NCBI RefSeq assembly: GCF_009827575.1
Contig: NZ_WTYR01000001.1
Location: 1,674,001 to 1,738,000, forward strand
Source of the DNA: Alteriqipengyuania halimionae
GTDB lineage: Bacteria; Pseudomonadota; Alphaproteobacteria; Sphingomonadales; Sphingomonadaceae
Length of the DNA: 64,000 nucleotides
Direction: 5' to 3'
A model generated the notes under the pieces. That model was not told the DNA's origin. It saw only the letters and a list, made by a program, of their open reading frames with translations, and did not search any database. How positions within the stretch are numbered: position 1 is the first letter of the stretch; each line of letters begins with the position of its first letter. Below are positions 48,156-58,960 of the stretch, piece after piece. Both the position numbers and the translations under genes were made by a program.

Positions 48156-50330
48156 ATGAAAAAATGGTTGGCCCGCATCGGATTTACGGTGCTCGGTTTG
48201 GTGCTCGTCGTATTCGTGGGGCTCGCGGTGTGGGAGCCGCTGCTTGCCGAAGAAGGCACCGCCCCGCCGCCCGAAACCTACACCGCCGAGATCGTGCGCG
48301 ACGAATTCGGCGTGCCGCATATCTACGGCAAGCGCGACGTCGATGTCGCCTACGGGATCGCGCAGGCGCACAGCGAAGACGATTTCTCGACCTTGCAGGA
48401 TGTCGCCGCAATGACCCGCGGGCGCTACGCCGCGATCGCCGGACAAGACGGCGCGACGTTCGATTTCGCCTTTCACGCGCTCGATGTCGAAGGAACGGTC
48501 GAGCGTCACTATGACGAACTCGCCCCCGATGTCCGCGCGATCCTCGATGCCTATGCCACCGGGCTCAACGATTACGCCGCCGACCATCCGGGCGAAGTAA
48601 AGCTCGACAATCTCTTTCCGGTCGACGGGCGCGACATCGCCGCCGGATTCGCGCTGCGCCAGCCCTTCTTCTTCGGCCTTGCGGGCAAACTCGGCGCGCT
48701 GGTCGAAGGGAAGGACTACCTCCCCGATCCGGGCCGCCCGATCGACCCGTCGCCCCTCCCCGTTCCGGGCAGCGAGGAAGAGCGCAACATGGGCTCCAAC
48801 GCCTTTGCCATCGCACCCGAAAAGTCGGGCGGCGAAACGCTGCTCGTTTCCAATTCGCACCAGCCGTGGAGAGGCGGCGTCGCATGGTACGAGCTGGTCG
48901 TCGAAAGCGGCGAAGGCTGGCATTTCGCCGGGGCGACCTTCCCCGGCAGCCCCTATCCCTTCCTCGGCCACAACGAGAATCTCGGCTGGACCAACACGGT
49001 CAACCAGCCCGACATGTACGATGTCTACGAGCTGACGGTGAGCAAGGAAGTCGTCGGCAACGACCACAAGCTGGTCTACGAGCTCGACGGCGAATGGCGC
49101 GAGCTCGAAAGCAAGGATGTCACCCTTCCGGTGCGGGTCGGCCCGATCGTGCTGCCGATCCAGCGCACCGTCTATCGCTCGGTCCACGGGCCGGTGATCA
49201 AGAACGACAAGGGCTATTTCGCGATTCGCTATGGCGGGATCGATTCGATTTCTCAGCTCGACGCCTACTACCGGCTCAACAAGGCCAAGACCCTGGCCGA
49301 GTGGAAGGGCATCCTTTCCAAGCTCCAGATCCCCTCGACCAATTTCATCTACGCCGACGATCAGGGCAATATCGCCTATTACTACAACGCCGCGATCCCG
49401 GACCGGCAGGTAGGCCCGGACTGGCGGGGCATCCTGCCGGGCAATGACAGCGCACTGATCTGGACCGATTACGTCGGCTTCGAGGAGCTGCCGCAATACG
49501 AAAACCCGTCTTCGGGCTGGCTGTTCAACGCCAACAACAACCCGTTCTCCGCCGCCGGAAGTGCCGACGATCTGAAGGCGGAGGATTTCCCGGCCGAACT
49601 GGGCATCGAGACCAAGAGCACCAATCGCGCGCGGCGTGCGGCCAGGCTGATGAGCGAGGCGAACCTGATCGACCGCGCCAATCTCGAACGGATCAAATAC
49701 GATACCGGCTGGGAACGCGAGGGCTACGTCGCCGCCGCGCTCGACGGGATTGCGGCGCTCGATCTGCAAGAGGGGCGTTATCGCGACGCACAGGCTCTGC
49801 TCGCCGATTGGGACCTCAATTCCGACGGCGTGGGCCGCGCCGATGCGCTCGCCCTGCTGATCATGCGGCAATATATGGGCAAGGACTACAACCTCGAACC
49901 ACTCCCCGATCCGCGCGAGGAGCTGGTGAAAGCCGCCGATTTCCTGGTCGAGAATTACGGCCGGATCGATCCACCGATGAGCGAGGTTCTGCGTCTACGA
50001 CAGGGCCCCGGCCCCTATGCGGTGGACCTTCCGCTCGACGGCGGGAGCGACACGCTACGCGCATCGACGCTTTGGGATGTGGACGATGACGGCCGCCTGT
50101 CGGTGAAGCATGGCGACAGTTTCGTTATGTTCACCGTGTGGAAGGGCGACGAGCCTGTCATGTCCGAGAGCATTCAGCCTTTCGGTGCCGCCACGACCAG
50201 GCCCGACGATCCGAATTTCACCAGCCAGGCACCGCTGTTCGTGCGGCACGAGCTCAAGCCCGTGTTCTTCTGGCGCCCGGACGTGATGGAAAATGCCGTT
50301 GGTCGAAAGACGGTGACGTCGAAGCGCTAG
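48156..50330 (+). CDS. Penicillin acylase family N-terminal nucleophile hydrolase
   Basis: 724 residues. Membrane-anchoring or signal segment at residues ~5-27, then EIVRDEFGVPHIYGKRDVDVAYGIAQAHSEDDF, and the self-cleavage site with nucleophile Ser214 in MGSNAFAIAPEKSGG. The rest is the beta subunit (GHNENLGWTNTVNQPDMYD). Family members cleave amides such as beta-lactam side chains or acyl-homoserine lactones; the substrate is unknown. ATG 48156 has GAAGAGG upstream. Followed 67 bases later by the M16 protease. Confidence 0.9.
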   Translation: MKKWLARIGFTVLGLVLVVFVGLAVWEPLLAEEGTAPPPETYTAEIVRDEFGVPHIYGKRDVDVAYGIAQAHSEDDFSTLQDVAAMTRGRYAAIAGQDGATFDFAFHALDVEGTVERHYDELAPDVRAILDAYATGLNDYAADHPGEVKLDNLFPVDGRDIAAGFALRQPFFFGLAGKLGALVEGKDYLPDPGRPIDPSPLPVPGSEEERNMGSNAFAIAPEKSGGETLLVSNSHQPWRGGVAWYELVVESGEGWHFAGATFPGSPYPFLGHNENLGWTNTVNQPDMYDVYELTVSKEVVGNDHKLVYELDGEWRELESKDVTLPVRVGPIVLPIQRTVYRSVHGPVIKNDKGYFAIRYGGIDSISQLDAYYRLNKAKTLAEWKGILSKLQIPSTNFIYADDQGNIAYYYNAAIPDRQVGPDWRGILPGNDSALIWTDYVGFEELPQYENPSSGWLFNANNNPFSAAGSADDLKAEDFPAELGIETKSTNRARRAARLMSEANLIDRANLERIKYDTGWEREGYVAAALDGIAALDLQEGRYRDAQALLADWDLNSDGVGRADALALLIMRQYMGKDYNLEPLPDPREELVKAADFLVENYGRIDPPMSEVLRLRQGPGPYAVDLPLDGGSDTLRASTLWDVDDDGRLSVKHGDSFVMFTVWKGDEPVMSESIQPFGAATTRPDDPNFTSQAPLFVRHELKPVFFWRPDVMENAVGRKTVTSKR

Positions 50331-50397
50331 GCCGATAGGGTCGCGCGCGAGACGTGATAGACAGGCGGCAGATGGTCGCCGCGCAGGAGAGAAATCG

Positions 50398-53298
50398 ATG
50401 AAGAATATGGCCAGCATCCTTGCCATCGCCGCATTCGCTGTAAGCGGTTGTGCGACGACCGGGGACACCGCGATGACTGCGGCACCCACCACCGCTCCCG
50501 CGGCGACCAGCCAAAGCAGCGACCTTGCCGAGCTCGTCGACGAGGTCCGCATCCCGTACGATGTCTTCACGCTCCCCAATGGGCTGACCACCGTGGTCCA
50601 CACCGATCGCAAGGCCCCGCTGGTCGCGGTCTCGGTCTGGTACGATGTCGGCTCCAAGCATGAACCCAAGGGCAAGACCGGTTTCGCCCACCTGTTCGAA
50701 CACCTGATGTTCAACGGTTCGGAAAACGCCGATGGCGATTTCTTCGAACCGCTCCAGCAAGTCGGCGCGACCGGCTTCAACGGCACCACCAATGCCGACC
50801 GCACGAATTATTTCGAAACCGTTCCGACTGCCGCGATCGACCGCGTGCTGATGCTCGAAAGCGATCGCATGGGCTATCTGCTCGGTGCGGTGACGCAGGA
50901 GAAGCTCGATAACCAGCGCGGCGTCGTCCAGAACGAGAAGCGCCGGGGCGACAACCAGCCCTATGGCCTGCTGCGCTACGAGGTGAACGAGAACATCTTC
51001 CCGCGCGGCCATCCCTATTTCCACTCGACCATCGGATCGATGGACGATCTCAACGCCGCCTCGCTCGAAGATGTGAAGAACTGGTTCAAGGACCATTACG
51101 GCCCCAACAACGCCGTGCTGGTGCTGGCAGGCGACATCGATGTCGCCACCGCCAAGGAGAAGGTTGCCAAGTGGTTCGGCGCGATTCCGCGCGGTGACGA
51201 TGTGGTCGATCCGGAAATCACCGTCCCGCAGCTTGCGGCGGACAAGGAAAAGATCATCAAGGACCAGGTTTCGACCACGCGGATCTTCCGCATGTGGCCG
51301 ATCCCCGGTGAGACCTCCGCCGACAGCACCTTGCTGAGCCTCGCGCAGACCACGCTCGGCGGCCTCGCCAGTTCGCGCCTCGACAACGCGCTGGTGCGCG
51401 GCAAGGGGCTCGCGGTCTCTGTCTCGAGCTGGGCCTGGACCAACGAGGATGCCGGCGTGTTCATCGTCCAAGCCGACCTCAAGCCCGGCGTCGAACGCGC
51501 CACGCTCGAAGCCGCGCTCGACGAGGAAGTCGCCAAGTTCATCGCCGAAGGACCGAGCGCAGACGAACTCGCCCGCTCGAAGACCTCGATCGTTTCGGGC
51601 GCGCTCGGCGGGCTGGAATCGGTCGGCGGGTTCGGCGGCAAGGCCGTGACCCTGGCCGAAGGCGAGCTCTATCACGACGATCCGGGCCACTATCGCAAGC
51701 AGCTCGAACAATTGGTCGCGGCCACGCCCGCCAGCGTTCGCTCGGTCGTGCAGAAATGGCTCGCCAAGCCGCGCTTCGCGCTTGTGGTCGAGCCGGGCGA
51801 GCGCACCGAAGGCGGCGAAAACCGCGGTGGTGCCTTCACCGATACCACGGGCATGGGCCTGAACGCCGCGCCGCTCGAATATTACTGCAACCCGGAATAC
51901 TGCAATCCCGAAGAGCTGGGTACGACCAGCTATCAGGATCGCTCGCAGCTGCCCGCCGTCGGCCAGCTGACTGATCTCGACTTCCCCGATATCGAGCGCG
52001 CCACGCTCTCGAACGGCATGCAGGTCTATTTCGCGCGCCGCGACGCGGTGCCGAAAGTCTCGGTGCGGGTCGTCTTCGATGCCGGCTACACCGCCGACAG
52101 CCGCGATGCGATGGGTGTCCAGTCGCTGATGCTGCAGACCATGGATGAAGGCACGAAGACGCTCGATGCGACGCAGTTCGCGATCGCGCAGGAGCGGCTC
52201 GGCGCCAGCATCAACGGTTTTGCCAATCTCGACGATACCAGCTTCCAGCTTTCCGCCCTGTCGACCCGGCTCGCGCCGTCGCTCGACCTGCTGGCCGATT
52301 TCATCCGCAACCCCGGATTCCGGGCGGATGACCTGGGCCGCGTCCGCGCCCAGCAACTGAACCGGATCGCTGCGGAAAAAAAGAGCCCGGGTGCAGCTGG
52401 CTACCGTGCGCTGTCGCAGATCGTCTATGGCGACCACCCCTATGGCATTCCCGGCTCCGGCCTCGGCGATGCGACAGCGGTGGAAGTGGCAACGCCGGCC
52501 ACGCTGGAAGCCGCGCACGATGCCTGGATCCGTCCGGACAATGCGCAGGTCTTCGTCGTCGGCGACACTACGCTGGCCGAAGCCGTTCGCCTGCTCGAAG
52601 CCTCGTTCGGCGACTGGAAGGCTCCGGCCACTCCTGCCCCGACCAAGAACTTCGATGCTCCGATCCCGGCACCCGATGCGCGCATCGTGCTCATCAACCG
52701 CCCGAATTCGCCGCAATCGGTGATCCTCGGTGCCCGGGTGCTCGATAATCGCGGATCGGACGACAACACCACGCTCTATGCCGCGAACGAAGTGCTCGGC
52801 GGCAGCTTCCTCTCGCGGATTAACATGAACCTTCGCGAGACCAAGGGCTGGTCCTACGGCTCGCGTTCGTCGGTCAGCAGCAGCAAGGATCGCCTCGCCT
52901 ACATCATCCAGGCGGAGGTCCAGGCCGATCGCACCGGCGACTCGATCCTCGAACTGGAAAAGGAAGTGACCAACTTCGTGGGCGATTACGGCGTGACGGC
53001 AGACGAGCTCGAGCGCACGGTCAACGGCAATGTGCGCGAGCTTCCGGGCCAGTTCGAAACCTCGGGCGCGGTGCTTGGCGGGATCGTCAACATCGTGAAG
53101 TACGACCGCCCCGACAATTACTACGAAACGATCGCCGACAAGTATCGCGCGCTGAGTGCCGAGGCCATTGCCGACGTCGCCGCCCGGAACTTCGTCTATG
53201 ACGACATCGTTTATGTCGTGGTCGGCGATGCCGAGGTCGTGCTCCCGCAGCTCGAAAAGACGGGTCTCCCGGTCGAAGTGCGCGAGATGGAACAGTAA
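50398..53298 (+). CDS. M16-family zinc protease (two-domain, lipoprotein)
   Basis: 966 residues. Lipoprotein-type N-terminus (FAVSGC). The first half has the inverted zinc motif HLFEH at 98-102 (HxxEH) and downstream Glu residues (LDNQRGVVQNEKRR). The second half is a homologous M16 domain that lacks HxxEH, as usual. A linker near residue 500 contains YCNPEYCNPEELG, a doubled CNPE. Degrades periplasmic peptides. Confidence 0.94.
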   Translation: MKNMASILAIAAFAVSGCATTGDTAMTAAPTTAPAATSQSSDLAELVDEVRIPYDVFTLPNGLTTVVHTDRKAPLVAVSVWYDVGSKHEPKGKTGFAHLFEHLMFNGSENADGDFFEPLQQVGATGFNGTTNADRTNYFETVPTAAIDRVLMLESDRMGYLLGAVTQEKLDNQRGVVQNEKRRGDNQPYGLLRYEVNENIFPRGHPYFHSTIGSMDDLNAASLEDVKNWFKDHYGPNNAVLVLAGDIDVATAKEKVAKWFGAIPRGDDVVDPEITVPQLAADKEKIIKDQVSTTRIFRMWPIPGETSADSTLLSLAQTTLGGLASSRLDNALVRGKGLAVSVSSWAWTNEDAGVFIVQADLKPGVERATLEAALDEEVAKFIAEGPSADELARSKTSIVSGALGGLESVGGFGGKAVTLAEGELYHDDPGHYRKQLEQLVAATPASVRSVVQKWLAKPRFALVVEPGERTEGGENRGGAFTDTTGMGLNAAPLEYYCNPEYCNPEELGTTSYQDRSQLPAVGQLTDLDFPDIERATLSNGMQVYFARRDAVPKVSVRVVFDAGYTADSRDAMGVQSLMLQTMDEGTKTLDATQFAIAQERLGASINGFANLDDTSFQLSALSTRLAPSLDLLADFIRNPGFRADDLGRVRAQQLNRIAAEKKSPGAAGYRALSQIVYGDHPYGIPGSGLGDATAVEVATPATLEAAHDAWIRPDNAQVFVVGDTTLAEAVRLLEASFGDWKAPATPAPTKNFDAPIPAPDARIVLINRPNSPQSVILGARVLDNRGSDDNTTLYAANEVLGGSFLSRINMNLRETKGWSYGSRSSVSSSKDRLAYIIQAEVQADRTGDSILELEKEVTNFVGDYGVTADELERTVNGNVRELPGQFETSGAVLGGIVNIVKYDRPDNYYETIADKYRALSAEAIADVAARNFVYDDIVYVVVGDAEVVLPQLEKTGLPVEVREMEQ

Positions 53299-53368
53299 GC
53301 GCCCGCCAATTGACATAAATGTAAGTTGCCGCGAAGAGAGCGGCACAAAGCAATCAAGGAGATTTTCA

Positions 53369-53674
53369 ATGTCCGTAGCCGGAACCTACAACACCGTCGT
53401 GAAGAGCCCGATGGGCGACCAGAGCGGCACTTTCACCGTCGTCCCGGGCGACGATGGCAAGACCTTCACCGGCTCGATGGCCGGCGGCATGGGCTCGATG
53501 GACGTCAAGGACGGCACCATCGACGGCGACACGCTGAACTGGAAGATGGACATGACCGTCCCGATGCCGATGACGCTGAACTGCACCGCCAATGTCGAAG
53601 GTGACCAGATGACCGGCACCGTCAATGCCGGCGCGTTCGGCGACATGCCGCTCACCGGTGAGCGCCAGGGCTGA
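53369..53674 (+). CDS. Small beta-rich protein, unknown function
   Basis: 101 residues, no signal peptide. Alternating hydrophobic and Gly/Thr/Asp residues suggest an all-beta fold: SGTFTVV, TFTGSMAGGMGSMDVKDGTIDG, WKMDMTVPMPMTLN, GTVNAGAFGDMPLTG. Similar modules are found in sphingomonads and as C-terminal domains of hydrolases, but no function is assigned. AAGGAGA gives a strong ribosome site; a clear terminator follows. Confidence 0.85.
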   Translation: MSVAGTYNTVVKSPMGDQSGTFTVVPGDDGKTFTGSMAGGMGSMDVKDGTIDGDTLNWKMDMTVPMPMTLNCTANVEGDQMTGTVNAGAFGDMPLTGERQG

Positions 53675-53702
53675 TTTTCCAGCTCCGCGTAAATACGAAC
53701 AG

Positions 53703-53732
53703 AGGCCGCCGGAGCGATCCGGCGGCCTTTTT
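53703..53732 (+). terminator. Intrinsic terminator after the small beta-rich protein
   Basis: Stem AGGCCGCCGGA (53703-53713) with TCCGGCGGCCT (53718-53728), loop GCGA, T-run. Confidence 0.94.
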
Positions 53733-53762
53733 CGTGCCCGTTCGCGTCCCTATCTAGGCCTC

Positions 53763-55118
53763 ATGGCTGACGACGAAACCGATCCCGCAGACAAAGCCCG
53801 CTATCGCAAGGTGCCGAGCGGGCGCGCATCCCGACTGGGCGCGTTCGGCAAGCTGGCGGGCGGCGTCGCAGGCGGATTGCTGGGCGAAGGAGCCCGCCGT
53901 CTGGCGCGCGGCGAGCGCCCGAAGATGCGCGACCTGCTCCTGACGCCGGGCAATGCGCGCCGGCTGACCGACCAGCTCTCGCACCTTCGCGGCGCGGCGA
54001 TGAAGATGGGCCAGATGATCTCGATGGATGCGGGCGACATGCTGCCGCCCGAACTGTCCGAGATCCTCTCCGCCCTTCGGTCGCAGGCGCATCGCATGCC
54101 GCCGCCGCAATTGCGCGACGTGCTCGACGGCGAGTGGGGCAAAGGCTGGCGCGACCGGTTCAAGAGCTTCAACGCCACGCCGATTGCGGCCGCCTCGATC
54201 GGCCAGGTCCACCGTGCGGTGCTGCCCGATGGTCGCGAGGTCGCGATCAAGGTGCAATATCCCGGCGTGCGCGAGAGCATCGACAGCGATGTCGACAACG
54301 TCACCAGCCTGCTGCGGATTTCGGGCCTGGTGCCCAAGGAACTCGACCTCACCCCGCTGCTCGACGAGGCCAAGCGGCAATTGCACGAGGAAGCCGACTA
54401 TCTGCGCGAAGCCGAGCAGATGGACCTTTACGCCGATCGGCTGGAGGGCGACGATCGCTACGTGGTTCCGCGCTCGATTGCCGAACTCACCACGCCGCGC
54501 GTGCTGGTGATGGACTTTGTCGAGGCCAGGCCGATCGAAACGCTCGACGACGAGCCGCAGGAGATCCGCGATCGCGCGATGGCCGAACTGATCGCGCTGC
54601 TGCTGCGCGAATTGTTCGAATTCGGCGTGATGCAAACCGATCCGAACTTCGCCAATTATCGCTACCAGCCCGACAGCGGCAAACTCGTGCTGCTCGATTT
54701 CGGGGCCACGCGCGATATCGCCCCGGCCATCGCCGAAAGCTATCGCCGCCTGTTCGCCGCCGGGCTAGCAAAGGATCGCGATGCCGTGCGCGCGGCGGCG
54801 GTGGATGCGGGCTTCGTCGGCCCCGGCGTGCTCGCCAACCATCGCGAAGCGCTCGACGATATGATCGACATCGTGATCGCAGAGATGACCCGCGAAGGGC
54901 CGTTCGATTTCGGAGACCGCGCCTTCGTGCAGGTGCTGCGCGAGCAGGGCATGGACATGGCGACCGACCGTGCAACCTGGCACCTGCCGCCTGCCGAAAC
55001 GATCTTCGTCCAGCGCAAGATCAGCGGCACCGCGCTCTTGGCTGCGCGCTTCAAGGCCCGGGTCGATATCCGCGGCCTCGCCCGCCCCTATCTCGACAAG
55101 GACCCGCGCATCGCCTGA
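53763..55118 (+). CDS. ABC1/UbiB-family kinase-like protein
   Basis: 451 residues. Conserved AMKMGQMISMDAGDMLPPEL (the ABC1 signature KxGQ), ASIGQVHRAVLPDGREVAIKVQYPG (with the lysine-containing strand), EEADYLREAEQM, QTDPNFANYRY and LDFGATRDI (metal-binding DFG). Required for or regulating ubiquinone biosynthesis or lipid turnover in known members. The closest form is COQ8/ADCK-like. The end overlaps trmL (convergent) by 31 bases. Confidence 0.9.
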   Translation: MADDETDPADKARYRKVPSGRASRLGAFGKLAGGVAGGLLGEGARRLARGERPKMRDLLLTPGNARRLTDQLSHLRGAAMKMGQMISMDAGDMLPPELSEILSALRSQAHRMPPPQLRDVLDGEWGKGWRDRFKSFNATPIAAASIGQVHRAVLPDGREVAIKVQYPGVRESIDSDVDNVTSLLRISGLVPKELDLTPLLDEAKRQLHEEADYLREAEQMDLYADRLEGDDRYVVPRSIAELTTPRVLVMDFVEARPIETLDDEPQEIRDRAMAELIALLLRELFEFGVMQTDPNFANYRYQPDSGKLVLLDFGATRDIAPAIAESYRRLFAAGLAKDRDAVRAAAVDAGFVGPGVLANHREALDDMIDIVIAEMTREGPFDFGDRAFVQVLREQGMDMATDRATWHLPPAETIFVQRKISGTALLAARFKARVDIRGLARPYLDKDPRIA

Positions 55119-55549
55119 TAGGCCGCCGCCGCAACCGTGTTCGCAAGGTTGAGCGAGCGGACCTTGTCACTTCGCATCGGCAGGTTCACCATCTGCGTAC
55201 CGTGCGCATCGACGATCGCCTGCGGCAGCCCCTTGGTTTCGCGACCGAACACGAGATAGGCATCGTCGGGATAAGCGGGCTCGTAAAAGCTGCGCGGCGC
55301 GTATTCCTCGAACAGGAACATCTGGTCGTCACGCGGCGCGCGCTCTTCCAGAAACGCCTCCCAACTCGCGAATTCCGCCAGCCGGATATGCTGCCAGTAA
55401 TCGAGCCCCGATCGCTTCAGCCGCTTGTCCGAAATCTCGAACCCGAGTGGGTGGATCAGCACCAGCTCCATATCCAGCGCCACGCAGGTGCGCCCCACCG
55501 CGCCGGTATTACCGGGGATTTCCGGGTGGACGAGAACGATGGAGGTCAT
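55088..55549 (-). CDS. trmL: tRNA (cytidine/uridine(34)-2'-O)-methyltransferase TrmL
   Basis: 153 residues. SPOUT-fold RNA 2'-O-methylase acting on the wobble base of tRNA-Leu. Motifs: HPEIPGNTGAVGRTC at the N-terminus, YLVFGRETKGLP and the knot MVNLPMRSDKVRSLNLANTVAAAAYQAMR. ATG 55549 overlaps the preceding membrane-protein gene by four bases. Last gene of the gatCAB run. Confidence 0.94.
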   Translation of the reverse strand: MTSIVLVHPEIPGNTGAVGRTCVALDMELVLIHPLGFEISDKRLKRSGLDYWQHIRLAEFASWEAFLEERAPRDDQMFLFEEYAPRSFYEPAYPDDAYLVFGRETKGLPQAIVDAHGTQMVNLPMRSDKVRSLNLANTVAAAAYQAMRGSLSR

Positions 55550-55980
55550 CGCGCGCGGATCAGGCCGATCAGGAACAATGCCCAGCCGACCGTCAGCGCT
55601 GCGCTCGACGAGACGATGATTGTCGTCACCGCATTCTCTGCGATGAGGGCGGCAGAATAACCGGCGCCGGCCATCGGTAGCGCTTCGCTGGCACCGGTGG
55701 TCGCAGCCAGCGTGATCCCCAACCACAGGCCGACCATCCCTGCGGCTAGCGTCCAGCGCGCGACAATCTCGGTTCGCGCATTCCAGCGAACCCTTGGCCA
55801 GAAAAGCGCAGCGACCATAACGGCTACGCCGCTTTGGACGGCGTCGAGGTGTGCGGAGAGCGCCATCCGGGGATTGGCGAACAGATCGACCGCAGCCCCT
55901 TGGAGCAGCCCTGCGAGAAACAGCGCAGCGCCGACAATCGCGAGCGATCGCGCTGACGGCGGCAGCGCCGGTTCGATCAC
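55546..55980 (-). CDS. HabA/StyC-like membrane protein
   Basis: 144 residues, about four hydrophobic helices. The motif [19 protein letters not shown] near residues 33-51 resembles hydroxylaminobenzene mutase and related small membrane isomerases (and hydrogenase-like membrane proteins of that family). Substrate unknown. Embedded between gatB and trmL with four-base overlaps at both ends, a position that suggests co-expression with tRNA functions without proving a shared role. Confidence 0.65.
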   Translation of the reverse strand: MIEPALPPSARSLAIVGAALFLAGLLQGAAVDLFANPRMALSAHLDAVQSGVAVMVAALFWPRVRWNARTEIVARWTLAAGMVGLWLGITLAATTGASEALPMAGAGYSAALIAENAVTTIIVSSSAALTVGWALFLIGLIRAR

Positions 55981-57476
55981 CCCAGCTTGTCCTTCAGGAT
56001 CTGGTTGACCACCGCCGGGTTGGCCTTGCCCTGCATCGCCTTCATCGTCTGGCCGACGAAGAAGCCGAACAGCTTGTCCTTGCCGCCCTTGTACTGTTCG
56101 ACCTTATCCTGGTTGCCCGCAAGGATATCGTCGATCGCGGCCTCGATCGCGCCGGTGTCGGAGACCTGCTTGAGGCCTTCGGTCTCGGCGATCTCGTCGG
56201 GCTCGCGGCCTTGCTTCAGCACGATTTCGTAGATTTCCTTGGCCTGGCCGCCCGAAATCTCGCCCTTGTCCTGCATCGCGAGGATGCTGGCCTGGCGTTC
56301 GGCAGTGGCGTTGGCCGGATCGGCCTCGTCGCCCAGCGATTTGATCACGCCGGGCGCGACCGAGAGCGCCCAGTTGGCGACCTGCGTGGCAACCGCCTTG
56401 GCATCCTTGCCGATCGTCTTGGCGGTGGCATCGAGCAGCGTTTCGAAGCGCGCGAAGGTCTCGACCTCGGCGGTCAGTTCGCGGGCGTTGTAGTCCGTCA
56501 GACCCAGCTCGCCGGTGTAGCGCGCGCGCTTGGCATCGGGGAGTTCGGGCAGCGACGCGCGACATTCCTCGAGGAAAGCGTCTTCCAGCTCGATCGGGAG
56601 CAGGTCGGGATCGGGGAAGTAGCGATAATCGTGCGCGTCTTCCTTCGATCGCATGGTGCGCGTGGTGCCAGCGCCCGGATCGAACAGGCGCGTTTCCTGA
56701 TCGACGGTCCCGCCATCCTCGAGCACGTCTACCTGGCGGCGCGCCTCGTATTCGACGACCTGCTGGACGAAGCGCACCGAGTTCACGTTCTTGGTTTCGG
56801 TGCGGGTGCCCAGTTCGCTATCGCCGACCTTGCGGACCGAGACGTTGACGTCGGCGCGCATCGAACCTTCTTCCATATTGCCGTCGCACGAGCCGACATA
56901 GCGCAGGATAGAGCGCAGCTTGCGCACATAGGCCCCGGCCTCTGCGGGCGAGGTCATATCGGGGCGCGAGACGATTTCCATCAGCGCCACGCCGCTGCGA
57001 TTGAGATCGACATAAGACATGGTCGGATGCTGGTCATGCATCAGCTTGCCCGCGTCCTGTTCCACATGGATGCGTTCGATCCCGATGACCTTGTCTTGCG
57101 CGATGCCAGCCTTCTCGTCGGCATCGATCACCAGCTGCCCCTCGCCCACGATCGGATGATAGAGCTGCGAGATCTGATAGCCCTGCGGCAGATCGGCATA
57201 GAAATAGTTCTTGCGGTCGAACCGCGACCACGCGTTGATCTGCGCCTCGATCGCCATGCCGGTGCGCACCGCCTGGCGGATGCACTCGCGATTGGGCACG
57301 GGCAGCATGCCCGGCATCGCCGCGTCGACGAGGCTGACGTTGCAATTGGGCTCCGACCCGAACTGGGTAGAGGCGCCCGAAAACAGCTTCGAGTCCGAAG
57401 TGACCTGCGCGTGGACTTCGAGGCCGATCACGACCTCCCACTCGCCCGTTGCGCCCTGAATTGTGTATTTGCTCAT
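55977..57476 (-). CDS. gatB: Asp-tRNA(Asn)/Glu-tRNA(Gln) amidotransferase subunit B
   Basis: 499 residues. Kinase-like subunit activating tRNA-bound Glu/Asp. [74 protein letters not shown] and the C-terminal YqeY-like domain ([22 protein letters not shown]). ATG 57476 overlaps the gatA stop by four bases. Confidence 0.97.
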   Translation of the reverse strand: MSKYTIQGATGEWEVVIGLEVHAQVTSDSKLFSGASTQFGSEPNCNVSLVDAAMPGMLPVPNRECIRQAVRTGMAIEAQINAWSRFDRKNYFYADLPQGYQISQLYHPIVGEGQLVIDADEKAGIAQDKVIGIERIHVEQDAGKLMHDQHPTMSYVDLNRSGVALMEIVSRPDMTSPAEAGAYVRKLRSILRYVGSCDGNMEEGSMRADVNVSVRKVGDSELGTRTETKNVNSVRFVQQVVEYEARRQVDVLEDGGTVDQETRLFDPGAGTTRTMRSKEDAHDYRYFPDPDLLPIELEDAFLEECRASLPELPDAKRARYTGELGLTDYNARELTAEVETFARFETLLDATAKTIGKDAKAVATQVANWALSVAPGVIKSLGDEADPANATAERQASILAMQDKGEISGGQAKEIYEIVLKQGREPDEIAETEGLKQVSDTGAIEAAIDDILAGNQDKVEQYKGGKDKLFGFFVGQTMKAMQGKANPAVVNQILKDKLG

Positions 57477-58960
57477 GACCACCACTGCTCCGGCTGGGCG
57501 GAGAACCCGGCCCGCTTCTCGATCGCCAGCCCGGCGTTCAGCACGCCCTGCTCGTCGAAGGGTTTGCCGACCAGCTGGAGACCCAGCGGCAGGCCGTCGC
57601 CGTTCAGCCCGCACGGCACACTCATCGCGGGCAGACCCGCGAGCGAAGCAGGCACCGCGAAGACGTCGTTGAGATACATCGTCAGCGGATCGTCATCGAG
57701 GCTGCCGAGTGCGAAGCTCGCGGTGGGGCAGGTGGGCGCGAGGATCACGTCGCACTTTTCCCACGCCTGCTCGAAATCGCGCGCCACCAGCGTGCGGACC
57801 TTCTGCGCCTGCGTGTAATAGGCGTCGTAGAAACCGGCGCTCAGCACGTAGGTGCCGATCATCACGCGGCGTTTCACCTCGTCGCCGAAGCCTTCCGCGC
57901 GGGTGGCGGCGTACATGTCCTGCAAACCGGCGCCATCGGGAAGATCGCGCAAGCCGTAGCGCACGCCGTCATAGCGCGCGAGGTTGGACGAGGCTTCGGC
58001 CGGGGCGATGATGTAATAGGCGGGCAGCGCGTATTTGGTGTGCGGCAGCGAGATATCGACGATCTCGGCGCCCGCATCCTTGAGCCACTGTTTGCCCTGC
58101 TCCCAGCTGTCGAGGATTTGGCTGTCGGTGCCGTCCATCCGGTATTCACGCGGGATGCCCACGCGCTTGCCGGAGAGGTCGTCCGAAAGCGCCGCTTCCC
58201 AATCGGGCACGTGCATATCGAGGCTGGTCGAATCCTTGGGATCGAAGCCTGCCATCGCGCCGAGCATGATCGCGCAATCGGCAACGTCGCGCGCCATCGG
58301 TCCGGCCTGGTCGAGGCTGGAGGCAAACGCGATCGTGCCCCAGCGCGAGCAGCGGCCATAGGTCGGTTTGACCCCGGTGATGCCGGTGAAGGCCGCAGGC
58401 TGGCGGATCGAGCCGCCGGTATCGGTCCCCGTCGCCGCCGGACACAGCCTCGCCGAGACTGCGGCCGCCGTCCCGCCCGAAGAGCCGCCGGGCGACATAG
58501 CGGCATTGCCGCCATCGCTCTTGCGCCAGGGCGAAATCACATTGCCGAACGCGCTGGTCTCGTTCGACGAACCCATCGCGAACTGGTCCATGTTGAGCTT
58601 GCCCAGCATGGTCGCGCCGGCATCCCACAGGTTCTGCGAGACGGTGCTTTCATAGCGCGGCGTGAACCCGCCGAGGATCGCGCTGGCTGCGGTGGTCTCG
58701 ACCCCGTCGGTGCAGAACAGGTCCTTCATGCCGATCGGCACGCCGCCCATCGAGCCGAGGTCTTCTCCCTTGGCGCGCTTCGCATCGATCCGGTCTGCGG
58801 CTTCGAGCGCGCGCTCGGGCGTCTTGACGAGGAAGGCATTCAGCGGATCGGACGCGGCGACGGCGGCGTTGAACGCCTCGCCCACTTCGCGCGCGGTAAA
58901 ATCGCCGCCCGCCACGCCATCGCGAATGGCCTTGATGCCGAGTTGGGTCAGTTCGGTCAT
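57473..58960 (-). CDS. gatA: Asp-tRNA(Asn)/Glu-tRNA(Gln) amidotransferase subunit A
   Basis: 495 residues. Amidase-signature protein releasing ammonia from glutamine: Lys in [10 protein letters not shown], the Gly/Ser core [35 protein letters not shown] giving the Ser-cisSer-Lys triad. The ATG overlaps the gatC stop; the longer open frame upstream lies in gatC. Confidence 0.97.
   Translation of the reverse strand: MTELTQLGIKAIRDGVAGGDFTAREVGEAFNAAVAASDPLNAFLVKTPERALEAADRIDAKRAKGEDLGSMGGVPIGMKDLFCTDGVETTAASAILGGFTPRYESTVSQNLWDAGATMLGKLNMDQFAMGSSNETSAFGNVISPWRKSDGGNAAMSPGGSSGGTAAAVSARLCPAATGTDTGGSIRQPAAFTGITGVKPTYGRCSRWGTIAFASSLDQAGPMARDVADCAIMLGAMAGFDPKDSTSLDMHVPDWEAALSDDLSGKRVGIPREYRMDGTDSQILDSWEQGKQWLKDAGAEIVDISLPHTKYALPAYYIIAPAEASSNLARYDGVRYGLRDLPDGAGLQDMYAATRAEGFGDEVKRRVMIGTYVLSAGFYDAYYTQAQKVRTLVARDFEQAWEKCDVILAPTCPTASFALGSLDDDPLTMYLNDVFAVPASLAGLPAMSVPCGLNGDGLPLGLQLVGKPFDEQGVLNAGLAIEKRAGFSAQPEQWWS

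Noticed and set aside
50254-53346. A 1030-codon open frame antisense to the M16 protease
   Set aside because: Same reason: no recognisable domain and it fully overlaps a clear protease gene.
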